Assembly (NCBI GenBank): GCA_022601335.1
Contig: JAJACV010000002.1
Coordinates: 1-43,967, forward strand
Reading direction: 5' to 3'
Source of the DNA: Chlamydiota bacterium
GTDB lineage: Bacteria; Chlamydiota; Chlamydiia; Chlamydiales; JAAZZY01
Length of the DNA: 43,967 nt
A model generated the notes under the pieces. The model ran no database searches and was not told where the DNA came from. It saw only the letters and a program-made list of their open reading frames with translations. This document shows positions 24,131 to 33,536 of this stretch, piece by piece (within the stretch, counting starts at the first letter, position 1; every line of letters begins with the position of its first letter). A program made the translations under genes and the position numbers.

Positions 24131-26620
24131 CTAAAGAGTTGGGGTTAAGTAAGTTACTTCAAAGCTTTCAATGATGTCACCTACTTCAACGTTGTTAAAG
24201 TTTTCAAGGAGAATTCCACATTCCATTCCTTTCTTGAGTTGTTTGACATCTTCTTTTTCTCTTTTCAAGGAAGCTATTGAGCCTTTCCAAATTTCTTTTC
24301 CAGCCCGCAGAACTCTCGCTTTGTGGTTTCTGCTAATAGTGCCCATAGAAACTTGGCAGCCTGCAATTTTACCTATTCTAGAAGCTTTGAAAATAGCTTT
24401 AACCTCAGCTTTTCCTTTTTCTTCTTCATTAGGTATCTTGTCTAGCGTTTTTACCATAAGTTCTTTAACAAGATCTACAGCTTCATAGATAATTTTAGGC
24501 ATTTTGATAGGAACATTAATCGATTTCATTAACTCTTCAGCATGGCTTTCAATACGAGTGTGGAAACCAATAATAATAGCTCCAGCCGTTTTAGCTAAGT
24601 GAATATCTGATTCAGTAACTTCTCCAACTCCTTCATTAATAAAGAGGAGAGTCACCTTGTCTGTTTCTATTTTATTTAAAGATTGCTTAAGCGCTTCAAG
24701 GGATCCTTGTACATCCGCTCGTAAGATAAGAGGAAGGAGTTTCTTCTGCACTTTGTCGTGAGCCGTATCACTTAAGAAAGATTCCTGAAAGTTTGATTTT
24801 TTAGGAGCAAAGCGCTCTTTTTGAGATTCTTTGTATCTCATATCTGAGATAGTCTTAGCTTCTTTTTCGTCTTTTACAACAATAAATTCGCTGCCTGCTT
24901 CCGGAAGTCCTGAAATACCCGTAATTTCAGCTGGCATTGACGGCGTTGCATGCTGTAGTTTCTCTCCTTTATCGTTAATCATTGTCTTGATACGAGCGTA
25001 TTGAGTGTCAAATACTAATGAATCTCCTACATTTAACGTTCCGTTGTGAACGATCAATGTAGCGACATTACCCATCCCTTTGTGAATTTCAGACTCAAGA
25101 ACCATTCCTCTAGCTCGAGTATTAGGATTTGCTTTAAGTTCTAAAAGCTCCGATTGAATGGCAATGAGTTCAAGAAGTTCGGGAACCCCTTCGCCACTTT
25201 TTGCTGAGCAGTTGACCATAACAGTACTTCCGCCCCATTGCTCGGGTACAAGTGAGTGGTCTGCAAGACCTCTATAAACTTCGTCAGGATTGAACGCTTC
25301 TTTATCAGACTTATTTAAAGCTACAATAATTGTGACGTTTGCAGCCTTAGCGTGTTTAATTGCTTCAATAGTCTGATCTTTAATTCCTTCATCACCGGCA
25401 ACGACAAGAACAATAATATCAGTAACATTGGCCCCTCTATTTCTCATAGCTGAGAAGGCTTCGTGTCCAGGAGTATCTAAAACTGTTATAGGTCCATGAG
25501 ACGTATTGCATTGAAAGGCACCAATGTGCTGAGTAATAGCTCCCGCTTCATAGTCTACACGGTTAGATTTCCTGATAGAATCTATTAAACTCGTTTTCCC
25601 ATGATCGACGTGTCCCATAAAGGCAACTACCGGAGGACGGATTATGCAATCCTTAGGGTCCGTTTCAGCAATTTCTTCTTCAAGCGTTTTATCCGTAATT
25701 TGGATTCTTTCTTGTTCTGCTGTATTTAATTTAATTTCACAGTTTAATTCGTGCCCAATTAATTGAATGGTTGTTTCGTCTTCCAAAAAGTCGTTCAAGG
25801 TTAAAGTTAAACCTTGTTTGAAAAGGACGGTGATTAACTCAGAAGCTTTTACCTTCATCGCGGCCGCTAAATTTTTAATAGATATCGGCGCTCTAACAGA
25901 TAAGTGAGAAGGACGTATTGTCCTATCTTCTTCTTGAAGCCTTTTAGACTTTAAAGGTCTTCTCCTTCTTCGCTGCCAAGTACCTTCATCGGGTGAAACC
26001 AAACCATGACGTGTTCTAGAATCGAAATTTCCCGGTTGGTTTTGTCTCTTAATAGGAGGCAGGTCTTGGTAGCCTTTGTTTCTTCCTAATTTTGGAAGAG
26101 GTCTATTATCATTTTTGTTGCCGGCCTTTTTAAGGTTTGACTTAGTTTCCATTCCTGGAGAACTCTTCTCTAATGCTTTAAGATCTTTTTTATTCGCAGC
26201 GCTTGAAGAGGACGAGGGTGTTGCTTCTTTTTTAACTTCTTTAAAAACCTTTGGGGGTTCTCTATGTTTAATAATAACAGGTCGATCTATAGGACGTTCT
26301 CTTTGGGCAGCTTTGCTTATTTTGAAAGGCTTGCGCTCTTCAATTTTATGTTTAGGCTTTTCTAGAGGTTTCGGAGCTTCTTGAACAACTGGAGGAGGTT
26401 CCTTTTTGATAGGCTTTAGTTCAGGCTTTTTAACTTCAACAACTTCAGGCGGGGCTGATTTTTCTACAGGAGTTTTTTTAGGTTTCTCTTCTTTTACTGT
26501 GTCTGCAGCTTTTGAAGAGTCCTCAGGTTGCTTCTTATTTAATTTGTTTTTTATTTTACCCAAATTTAAAGAGTCAGCAAGCTGTTTGTTTTTAATGGAC
26601 AGTTTAATGTTTTTAGTCAA
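24131..26620 (-). CDS. infB: Translation initiation factor IF-2 (TTG start)
   Basis: The 829-residue protein has a long Lys/Glu/Pro-rich N-terminal region (to about residue 225), an IF2_N-type segment (I-S-I-K-N-L-A-A-A-M-K-V-K, about 248-295), and the G domain with GHVDHGKTSLIDSI (G1), D-T-P-G-H-E (G3) and N-K-S-D (G4). Domains II-IV follow. The start is a TTG: no in-frame ATG occurs before the TAA upstream, and GGGAGA lies just before it. The TTG sits inside the last codons of nusA (8-base overlap). It delivers initiator tRNA to the 30S subunit. Confidence 0.95.
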   Translation of the reverse strand: MTKNIKLSIKNKQLADSLNLGKIKNKLNKKQPEDSSKAADTVKEEKPKKTPVEKSAPPEVVEVKKPELKPIKKEPPPVVQEAPKPLEKPKHKIEERKPFKISKAAQRERPIDRPVIIKHREPPKVFKEVKKEATPSSSSSAANKKDLKALEKSSPGMETKSNLKKAGNKNDNRPLPKLGRNKGYQDLPPIKRQNQPGNFDSRTRHGLVSPDEGTWQRRRRRPLKSKRLQEEDRTIRPSHLSVRAPISIKNLAAAMKVKASELITVLFKQGLTLTLNDFLEDETTIQLIGHELNCEIKLNTAEQERIQITDKTLEEEIAETDPKDCIIRPPVVAFMGHVDHGKTSLIDSIRKSNRVDYEAGAITQHIGAFQCNTSHGPITVLDTPGHEAFSAMRNRGANVTDIIVLVVAGDEGIKDQTIEAIKHAKAANVTIIVALNKSDKEAFNPDEVYRGLADHSLVPEQWGGSTVMVNCSAKSGEGVPELLELIAIQSELLELKANPNTRARGMVLESEIHKGMGNVATLIVHNGTLNVGDSLVFDTQYARIKTMINDKGEKLQHATPSMPAEITGISGLPEAGSEFIVVKDEKEAKTISDMRYKESQKERFAPKKSNFQESFLSDTAHDKVQKKLLPLILRADVQGSLEALKQSLNKIETDKVTLLFINEGVGEVTESDIHLAKTAGAIIIGFHTRIESHAEELMKSINVPIKMPKIIYEAVDLVKELMVKTLDKIPNEEEKGKAEVKAIFKASRIGKIAGCQVSMGTISRNHKARVLRAGKEIWKGSIASLKREKEDVKQLKKGMECGILLENFNNVEVGDIIESFEVTYLTPTL

Positions 26621-27896
26621 TTTCTTCTCCCTTTTGCCTGATCTCAGCGTGTATTAAATCCAGCATTGCTTCACTTACACCAGGAACTTCAGTAATTTGT
26701 TCAGAGGTGGCCTGCAGTATTTTTCGTTTTGTATCAAAACCGGCTTCAATAAGGTTTTCTACAATCATATTATTAACTTCGCGCAACTCTAATGGCTGAT
26801 CTAAAGAAGGGTCTTCTGATTCAGCTAATTCGATTTTTTGTATAGCGAGAACTTTTCTATATTCTGTCATTCTTTTAACGGTTATTTCGGCATCGATGAG
26901 GCGTCCATTGAGCCTTGCATTCATTCCCTTTTTACCAATAACTGTAGGGAAATCATCATCATCAACAACTATCGTAACAATACGATCTTGTTCATTAATG
27001 CTGATTTTCTTTATCTCCACAGGAGATAAAGCGTTTTGAAGGAGTTCAATCGGATCATCTGCATAAGGGATGATGTCGATCTTTTCATTATTTAACTCTC
27101 TTACTACATTCTTAACCCGGCTCCCTCTCATTCCAACACAGGCTCCAACAGGGTCGATGCGTGGGTCTGTAGATTGAACCGTAATTTTAGTTCTGTAGCC
27201 CGCCTCTCTAACGATAGAGTGAATAGTAATCACAGAGTCACTAATTTCAGGAACTTCCTGAATAAAGAGTTGTTTTACAAAATCAGGGCTACTACGACTG
27301 AGAATAACTTCAGCGCCCCCATTATCTGTGTCTTTAACTTCTTTAAGAAGAGCTGTTACTTTATCTCCAACATTGTACCGCTCTGTTTTAGGGTACTCTC
27401 TCATGGGCATTAAAGCCTCTACTTTACCTAAATCAACAAGAATATCAGACCCTCTGATAAATTGCTTTATAGAGCCCGAAACTATTTCGTTCACCCTATG
27501 TCTATATTCATCATAAATAACATCACGCTCAGCACCTCGAAGTTTTTGACTGATTACTTGCCTGGCTGTTTGAGCTGCAATACGCCCAAAGTCTTTCGGC
27601 GTAATGGTCACTTCAATGAGCTCACCCAACTCTGAGTCAGGGTGAGCTTCAAGAGCCTCTTCCAAGGAAATTTCTTGTTCTTGCTTCTTAGCCTTTTGAA
27701 CAATAAGTTTTTTTCCATAAACGGCAATGTCACCTGATTCATAGTCAATCTCAATGCGCACATCTTGGACTCCTTTAACACTTTTTTTTGCAGCTGCATA
27801 AAGAGCGTCTTCAATGGCTTGTAAAACGATCGTACGTTTTATTCCTTTTTCCCTATCTAAATAGTCTAAGATAGCTATGAGATCTTTGTTCATCAT
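26613..27896 (-). CDS. nusA: Transcription termination/antitermination factor NusA
   Basis: I start at the first of two tandem ATG codons at 27896, with AGG six bases upstream (427 residues). The frame continues upstream to 27992, but that part has no family similarity and overlaps rpsA. The product has the RNA-polymerase-binding N-domain (NKDLIAILDYLDREKGI), an S1 domain, KH1 and KH2 (A-C-V-G-M-R-G-S-R and V-I-G-K-K-G-M-N-A-R-L), and a C-terminal helix-hairpin-helix-like end (I-T-E-V-P-G-V-S-E). It binds RNA polymerase and controls pausing and termination. Confidence 0.95.
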   Translation of the reverse strand: MMNKDLIAILDYLDREKGIKRTIVLQAIEDALYAAAKKSVKGVQDVRIEIDYESGDIAVYGKKLIVQKAKKQEQEISLEEALEAHPDSELGELIEVTITPKDFGRIAAQTARQVISQKLRGAERDVIYDEYRHRVNEIVSGSIKQFIRGSDILVDLGKVEALMPMREYPKTERYNVGDKVTALLKEVKDTDNGGAEVILSRSSPDFVKQLFIQEVPEISDSVITIHSIVREAGYRTKITVQSTDPRIDPVGACVGMRGSRVKNVVRELNNEKIDIIPYADDPIELLQNALSPVEIKKISINEQDRIVTIVVDDDDFPTVIGKKGMNARLNGRLIDAEITVKRMTEYRKVLAIQKIELAESEDPSLDQPLELREVNNMIVENLIEAGFDTKRKILQATSEQITEVPGVSEAMLDLIHAEIRQKGEEID

Positions 27897-27921
27897 GGTA
27901 TGCCTTTTATCTTGTATGAGG

Positions 27922-29649
27922 TTATGAGTTATCTTGGTTGTTATCTTCATCAGACACATCATCTTGATGATTCGATGTGATAATAATATCATCTAATACA
28001 TCGCTGTGCTGAGAATTTTCTTTTAGAGATAATGCTATTTTCTTGTGTTCAGGATCAATTTTGATCACTTTAGCAGTTATCTTGTCTCCTTTAGATATAA
28101 CGTCCTCAACTTTTCCAAAAGGTTTGCTTGAAAGTTCTGTGACATGAATCAAGGCTTCCATTCCATTGTCTAACTCAACAAAGGCTCCAAAAGCTGTGAT
28201 TTTTGTAACAGTTCCTGTCACTGTTGAACCAATAGGCACTTCTTGCTCTAAAAATTTCCACGGGTTATCAGCTAGTTGCTTCAAGCCTAGAGTGATTTTT
28301 TTGCTTTCTTTGTCAACGGTTAAGACTTTAGCTTTAACTTTTTCATTTTTCTTTAAAACTTCAGTTGGATGAGAAATTTTCTTTGTCCAGCTTAAATCAG
28401 AAATATGAATGAGGCCATCGAGTCCTGGCTCTAACTCTACAAAGGCGCCATAGTTAGTTAAGTTTCTTACCTCGGCCTCAACAATCGCTCCTACTGGGTA
28501 GCGATCTTCAACATCCTCCCATGGATTGCGTTCTGTTTGCTTGATTCCTAAGGAAATTTTACCTTCTTGTTTTTGAATTGACAAGACTATTGCTTCTACC
28601 TCTTCTCCTTTAGAGACAACCTCTGTTGGGTCTGTAATATTTTTTACCCATGACATTTCAGAGACGTGAATCAAGCCTTCTATTCCAGCTTCAATTTCAA
28701 TAAAAGCTCCATAAGGAAGTAAGTTTACAATAGTTCCCTTCACTCGGGTTCCAGGAGGGTATTTTTTCTCTATCTCTTCCCAAGGGTTTTGATCTTTTTG
28801 CTTAAGTCCTAGAGCTACACGCCCTTTTTCTTTGTCTATGCTTAAAATCATGACTTCAAGTTCTTGCCCGATCTCTACCATTTCAGATGGGTGCTTGATT
28901 CTCTTCCAAGTCATGTCGGTAATGTGAAGTAGGCCATCAATTCCATTTAGATCTAAGAAAACACCAAAATCAGTGATGTTTTTGACGGTCGCTGCGTGAA
29001 CTTCTCCGACTTGAATATTTTCAAGCATTTCCACTTTTTTAGAGATGCGCTCTTCCTCTAGCAGTTCTCTTCTTGATACGACAATGTTTTTGCGTTCAAT
29101 ATTGATTTTCAATATTTTGAAATCAAAAACTTTGCCAAGATAGTCATCTAAATTCTTAATGCGTTTGTTGTCAATTTGTGAACCCGGGAGGAACGCTTCC
29201 ATACCGATATCGACCATAAGGCCACCCTTGACTTTTCGAATGACTTCTCCTTCGATAATACTTCCTTCTTTACAATGCTCAAGGATGTATTCCCACTTTC
29301 TTTGTTTGTCAGCTTTTTCCTTGGAAAGAACAATCTGTCCAATGTCATTCTCTGGTTGCTCCAATAGAATTTCAATTTGATTTCCTAATTCAATTTCTTC
29401 CGATCTTGAGAATTCTTGAATAGGGATAAGGCCTTCTGATTTAAGTCCAACATCGACAACAACAAAGTCTTTAGTAATTTCTACAATAGTACCTTTGAGT
29501 AAAGAGCCTACTGTAAGCTCATTTCGATTTTCTCCGACTCCTTGACTTTGTCCATCTAATAATTGTCGAAACAAAGAAGCATCTTCCTCTTTGAATTCAA
29601 CATCATCTAAAATGTTATCGTGTAATAGGTTTTCTGATTGGGTTGACAT
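27922..29649 (-). CDS. rpsA: 30S ribosomal protein S1
   Basis: The 575-residue protein has six S1 domains, starting near residues 49, 134, 213, 298, 385 and 472. Each shows the G-x-x-[VI]-x-G-x-V-x-x-x-x-x-x-G-x-[FL]-V-x-[LI] core; repeats 3-6 have the strongest RNA-binding surface with H-[IV]-[ST]-[ED]. It helps mRNA bind the 30S subunit. AAGGAG precedes the ATG. First gene of the operon, 25 bases before nusA. Confidence 0.96.
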   Translation of the reverse strand: MSTQSENLLHDNILDDVEFKEEDASLFRQLLDGQSQGVGENRNELTVGSLLKGTIVEITKDFVVVDVGLKSEGLIPIQEFSRSEEIELGNQIEILLEQPENDIGQIVLSKEKADKQRKWEYILEHCKEGSIIEGEVIRKVKGGLMVDIGMEAFLPGSQIDNKRIKNLDDYLGKVFDFKILKINIERKNIVVSRRELLEEERISKKVEMLENIQVGEVHAATVKNITDFGVFLDLNGIDGLLHITDMTWKRIKHPSEMVEIGQELEVMILSIDKEKGRVALGLKQKDQNPWEEIEKKYPPGTRVKGTIVNLLPYGAFIEIEAGIEGLIHVSEMSWVKNITDPTEVVSKGEEVEAIVLSIQKQEGKISLGIKQTERNPWEDVEDRYPVGAIVEAEVRNLTNYGAFVELEPGLDGLIHISDLSWTKKISHPTEVLKKNEKVKAKVLTVDKESKKITLGLKQLADNPWKFLEQEVPIGSTVTGTVTKITAFGAFVELDNGMEALIHVTELSSKPFGKVEDVISKGDKITAKVIKIDPEHKKIALSLKENSQHSDVLDDIIITSNHQDDVSDEDNNQDNS

Positions 29650-29754
29650 GGTTAATAATTCTCCTTAATAGTTTCTCTCTTCTCGAAGATCTAGTTGGAA
29701 ATCTGATTTGATAAACAGTGTTAGATCTACGGTCAGTAGAGTTTTTGAAATAAA

Positions 29755-29784
29755 ATGTTAGCAGAGAGAGGTGAAAAAAGGCAA
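29755..29784 (-). promoter_or_regulatory. Sigma-70-type promoter for rpsA-ribF operon
   Basis: Minus strand TTGCCT (29779-29784), 18-base spacer, TAACAT (29755-29760), leaving a leader of roughly 100 bases before rpsA. The leader has no evident structure. Confidence 0.4.
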
Positions 29785-29820
29785 TAAGTAAATAGAACTT
29801 TATTTTAAGATATATTTTTA

Positions 29821-29849
29821 TTGATACTTTTTGAATAAAAAATTAATCT
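29821..29849 (+). promoter_or_regulatory. Sigma-70-type promoter for the aspartokinase-like gene
   Basis: TTGATA (29821-29826), 17-base spacer, TAATCT (29844-29849). It is about 21 bases before the ATG at 29871, divergent from the rpsA promoter. Confidence 0.4.
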
Positions 29850-29870
29850 TTCTTATAAAGTAAAGAGTCG

Positions 29871-30644
29871 ATGAACACACTGATTATGAAATTTGGAGGA
29901 GCTTCTCTCTCCTCCCCAAGCCGCTTTTCTGCAGTAGCGGATCTTATTTTAAAGAAAACAATTGATTATGATCGAGTTCTTGTAGTCGTTAGCGCCATGG
30001 CTAACATGACGGACCAGCTCATACAATTGGGGTGCTCTGTACATCCGAACCCCCCTCAGAGAGAATTAGATATGCTCATAAGTATAGGGGAAAGGGTTAG
30101 TACCTCTTTACTTTCAATGGCTCTTCAGGCCAAAAAATGTAAAGCCATTAGTTTTACAGGGAGTCAATCTGGTATAATTACTTCAAATAAGCATAGTCAA
30201 GCGCGTATTTTAGATGTACGCCCTACAAGGCTTAATCATTTTTTGAACTTAGGTTATGTTGTTATTGTTGCGGGATTTCAAGGAGTGAGTCTTGAAAAAG
30301 AGATTACGACACTCGGCAGGGGAGGTTCTGATACTTCTGCAGTAGCTTTGGGAATCTCTCTAGACGCTGATAAAGTAGAGTTTTTTAAAGATGTAGAGGG
30401 GCTTTATGAAGAAGACCCGAAATTAAACCCCCATGCAAAAAAACTGCCTTTTTTGACTTATCAAGAAGCTCTTTTGCACATTAAGGATGAATCCGCGGTT
30501 TTACATCCAAGATGTATTCGCTTAGCAGAGGCAAATGGAATTCCTCTTTTTATACGTTCATTTAATAAAGACGACTGCCTTGGAACTAGAATTCAAGGTG
30601 GCATGAGATCGTTTAAAAAAAAAGTATATGAGACGATCTTTTAA
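29871..30644 (+). CDS. Aspartokinase catalytic domain, without ACT domains
   Basis: The 257-residue protein begins with the aspartokinase signature KFGGASLSSPSRF (family K-F-G-G-T-S) and has S-I-G-E-R-V-S, GSQSGIIT and the nucleotide-binding T-L-G-R-G-G-S-D-T-S-A-V-A-L-G. Typical aspartokinases have about 400-470 residues with two C-terminal ACT domains that sense lysine or threonine. Here the frame stops after the kinase domain, and the 70 bases to the next gene cannot encode an ACT domain. The predicted reaction is phosphorylation of aspartate, the first step toward lysine/diaminopimelate. The alternative is another amino-acid kinase with a related substrate. The start has only a weak ribosome site. 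Confidence 0.85.
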   Translation: MNTLIMKFGGASLSSPSRFSAVADLILKKTIDYDRVLVVVSAMANMTDQLIQLGCSVHPNPPQRELDMLISIGERVSTSLLSMALQAKKCKAISFTGSQSGIITSNKHSQARILDVRPTRLNHFLNLGYVVIVAGFQGVSLEKEITTLGRGGSDTSAVALGISLDADKVEFFKDVEGLYEEDPKLNPHAKKLPFLTYQEALLHIKDESAVLHPRCIRLAEANGIPLFIRSFNKDDCLGTRIQGGMRSFKKKVYETIF

Positions 30645-30713
30645 AAAGAACTTTCCATTGAGAAAAAAAGCTGAATTTGAAATGGTTTACGTGATTTATT
30701 AAAGAGGCCATGG

Positions 30714-32660
30714 ATGAAAAAACTTCTGAGAAGTTTTCCTTCAATAAATATTCTTAACCACTCAGGAGTGAGTCCTGAGCAGGAATCTCATTATCGAGAG
30801 ATTATTCAGACCAATTTATCACAAATTGTTTCTGAAAATTTTTATGAATTGGAAAAAGAAGGCGAGCAAATTGAATTCCTAAAATCTAAATTGCCCTTTA
30901 TTCGCTGGAAAATTGAAAAGGATGTGCCGTCGAGTGTCTCTTTGCTCTTTGTTTATAAGTATCGAATCTATTCTTCAAAATTTATCTATGATATTATTTC
31001 GCGCTGGCTTGTTCCTGGGAAACGGTTAAATATTTCACTATACTTTGGAAGCGATTTTAAATTTGTACAAGACCCTTACCAGCGCTACATAATGATTCAA
31101 ATGCTTTTGGATATAGAGTCTTATAAAGATCTTACTATTGTAAATAAAACACTCTCTCATCTTGCTAAAGAAATTGAACTTGGGGTTACCTCTCTAGATC
31201 AAGGGATGAGGATATTAGAAATAAAGGGACTTACCCTAGATGATAAAATTAGTGTTGTACAAGATCGAATTGTTTCATTGATAAATCGAAAGCCGAAATA
31301 TTTTGATCGAGAATTGCTGGTTGAAATGCAGCATTTTTTTGTTTTTTCGAGAGAAAACTTTAAACTACTTCGATCGCCTTGGCATATGTCGCGAATGATT
31401 TGCTGGCAGTATTTTTTTCGAAAAATATTTGGCTATCTAAAAGATCCCCATAACTCTAAAAGAATGTTCCGCATTAAGCTTATGCATACAGAGTTGAGCA
31501 CTTCTTATGGGGCCAAGCGTGTTCTAGGGGTTTTAATTGGAGTTTCTTATATAGGGGATAGTGAATGTTTTGGTGAGAAGCAAATCGAAACAGCTATTAA
31601 AGCTCTTATCCCTGAGGCAAAAGTGGTTGAAGGTTCCTTTTTTTCACATAAAAAAAGGGGGGAAGAAACTCCGCTTATGTATCTCGAAATTGAGAAAAAA
31701 GATAAGGCCTTTTTTTCCTGCTCTGAGCTAGAGCGTCTCAAATCTATCTTAGCTGAAAGCTTAAAAGGACGTGTTGAGCAGTTAATGCATCCCATTTTTA
31801 TGCCTCGGAATGAGGAAGAAGTGATGCGCAATATTTTAAATTTGAGTAAGCAGCTTAAGTCTAATGATGATATTCCTCAAATTATTATTCAATTTGATAA
31901 GCAAGACGGAAATCATATTCTCTTCCTCGTCATTTTATTGCGTGTTGTGAAGGGAGATGACAATTCTGTACAAGAGCTTTGTTTAGACAATGATTTTAAA
32001 TATGAGTTTATTCCAGATAGGATAAAAATTGTTGGTAAAGTGAAAAAAGGGTGCCTCAAAGAGGCGAATGTTTTTTATGTGCGCTTTAGGAAGGATGGTT
32101 TTTTGAGACAAGATCACTCTCTTGATTTATATAGAGCTAGACAATCTGTACTTACTGAACTGTATCGTGTTTTTTCGGATGTGCGAGACTATAATGGAGG
32201 GATGATTGCGAAAGAAAATGAAATATTTAATAACTTTAAAAAACATATGAATAAACAGGGCTCCTATAACGAAGTGCTCTTGGAGAACTTCTTCTACTCT
32301 CTGTCTCCAGTTATTGTTAGGAGTGTGGTATCTGTAAATCTTTTAGATACCTCTTTTCATATTTTATTAGAGTTTATAGAAGATGAGCGTCCGTCTGATG
32401 AGGGGTATTCTCTTAAATTTTCTTACCAGCCTCACTATATTTTTGCTTATGTTGTTACAAGAAACTCTTCTTTTCATAAACATGTTAATAAAGCTTTAGA
32501 TCGACTGAATCTAGGAAGGTTTAAAATTATTTCCAGTTTTCTACAAATTGAGGGCGCCTTTTACTTAACTTTAGTTTATCAAAGTGATCGATCTGAGGAT
32601 AGAAGATGTTTTTGTGACGCCCTAAGAAAAACACTTGAAACTTGGAAGTCAAATCTTTAG
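30714..32660 (+). CDS. Large hypothetical protein, 648 residues
   Basis: I do not recognise a family. GAGG lies 6 bases before the ATG. There is no signal peptide, but the protein is rich in aromatic and basic residues (for example KKLLRSFPSINIL, ISRWLVPGKRLNISLYFGSDFKF, MSRMICWQYFFRKIFGYLKD). About residues 268-320 and 330-365 read as beta-rich (RVLGVLIGVSYIGDSECFG; ETPLMYLEIEKKDKAFF), followed by a helical segment. The C-terminal third again alternates strands (SLKFSYQPHYIFAYVVTRN, GAFYLTLVYQSDRS). It overlaps the convergent transporter gene by 12 bases. It could be lineage-specific or a distant member of a known family; structure prediction would be the way to tell. Confidence 0.6.
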   Translation: MKKLLRSFPSINILNHSGVSPEQESHYREIIQTNLSQIVSENFYELEKEGEQIEFLKSKLPFIRWKIEKDVPSSVSLLFVYKYRIYSSKFIYDIISRWLVPGKRLNISLYFGSDFKFVQDPYQRYIMIQMLLDIESYKDLTIVNKTLSHLAKEIELGVTSLDQGMRILEIKGLTLDDKISVVQDRIVSLINRKPKYFDRELLVEMQHFFVFSRENFKLLRSPWHMSRMICWQYFFRKIFGYLKDPHNSKRMFRIKLMHTELSTSYGAKRVLGVLIGVSYIGDSECFGEKQIETAIKALIPEAKVVEGSFFSHKKRGEETPLMYLEIEKKDKAFFSCSELERLKSILAESLKGRVEQLMHPIFMPRNEEEVMRNILNLSKQLKSNDDIPQIIIQFDKQDGNHILFLVILLRVVKGDDNSVQELCLDNDFKYEFIPDRIKIVGKVKKGCLKEANVFYVRFRKDGFLRQDHSLDLYRARQSVLTELYRVFSDVRDYNGGMIAKENEIFNNFKKHMNKQGSYNEVLLENFFYSLSPVIVRSVVSVNLLDTSFHILLEFIEDERPSDEGYSLKFSYQPHYIFAYVVTRNSSFHKHVNKALDRLNLGRFKIISSFLQIEGAFYLTLVYQSDRSEDRRCFCDALRKTLETWKSNL

Positions 32661-33536
32661 GTTTTTATTAGTATCTAGGATAGTCATGAGAACTCCTGAG
32701 AACATAATCATCAAAACACCTAAGTAGTTATAGAAAGAAGGTGTTTTATTAAAGAAAAGCCACTCGCCTAAAAAAGCAAAAATAATGGTGAAGTAGAGAA
32801 AAGCTCCAGCAAATCGAATGCGAATTGTTCTCACTGCAACTGAGAGTAGGTATTGGTAAATTAATCCCGAAAATCCCACGATTCCTAAAAGTAGCCATTC
32901 TTTACCTGTGAATGTTCCAATTTCACTAACAAAGGCTCTTGGAGATATTAGAAAAATAATAATGGAGCCGAATAAAAAGAGATAAAAGTTCATTCGGTAA
33001 GGTGTTTCACATTTAGCCTGAACTCTAGTCGCTACATAGGATATCGCAGCCAAGACACTCGCTACAACTCCTGCAATAAAACCTGCATGGAAAGAGGAGA
33101 AATCAGGGCCAACAATCAAAACCACTCCAGCAAAACCAATGAGTAGAGGCCACCATATCAAAGGAGGAATAGGAATTTTTTTCCAGATCAAACTAATAAT
33201 GGGAATATAAAGAGGTGAACTAAAAATGATCACAACTGCTGTGCTTAAGGGTATTTTTTGAATCGCATAGAAATAGCACAGTAGTGTAGCGGTGGCAGAT
33301 AGAATGCGAACAATGGTAGATCTCCAGTCGCTTACTTTGAGGACCTCTTTAAGGGGCTTTTTTTTCCTTATAAAGGGAAGGGCGCCAATTAATACAACAA
33401 GGCTAATGAGAAAGCGTATCAGTGAGATGCTGTTACTTGAAACTTGAGAACCTATGAGTTTTACAGCTGTTGCCATTCCAGCAGCTGCAAAACAGCTAAG
33501 TAGTACTAAAGGGATGCCTTTAGACGGATTGTGCAT
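32649..33536 (-). CDS. EamA-family (DMT superfamily) transporter
   Basis: The membrane protein has about ten hydrophobic helices arranged as two EamA repeats of five. The first shows ATLLCYFYAIQKIPLSTAVV and SPLYIPIISLIWKKIP; the second shows GFSGLIYQYLLSVAVRTI and a helix near LGVLMIMFSGVLM. Substrates of this superfamily include metabolites, amino acids and nucleotide-like compounds, and cannot be assigned here. The start is uncertain. The ATG at 33536 (295 residues, minimal 16-base overlap with the upstream gene) fits the usual short N-terminus. ATG codons at 33560 and 33611 are alternatives, and none has a convincing ribosome site. It is likely co-transcribed with the glycosyltransferase gene. 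Confidence 0.85.
   Translation of the reverse strand: MHNPSKGIPLVLLSCFAAAGMATAVKLIGSQVSSNSISLIRFLISLVVLIGALPFIRKKKPLKEVLKVSDWRSTIVRILSATATLLCYFYAIQKIPLSTAVVIIFSSPLYIPIISLIWKKIPIPPLIWWPLLIGFAGVVLIVGPDFSSFHAGFIAGVVASVLAAISYVATRVQAKCETPYRMNFYLFLFGSIIIFLISPRAFVSEIGTFTGKEWLLLGIVGFSGLIYQYLLSVAVRTIRIRFAGAFLYFTIIFAFLGEWLFFNKTPSFYNYLGVLMIMFSGVLMTILDTNKNLKI

Noticed and set aside
30645..30713. Possibility of a frameshifted ACT domain after the aspartokinase
   Set aside because: Only 69 bases lie before the next well-started gene and no frame gives an ACT-like sequence.
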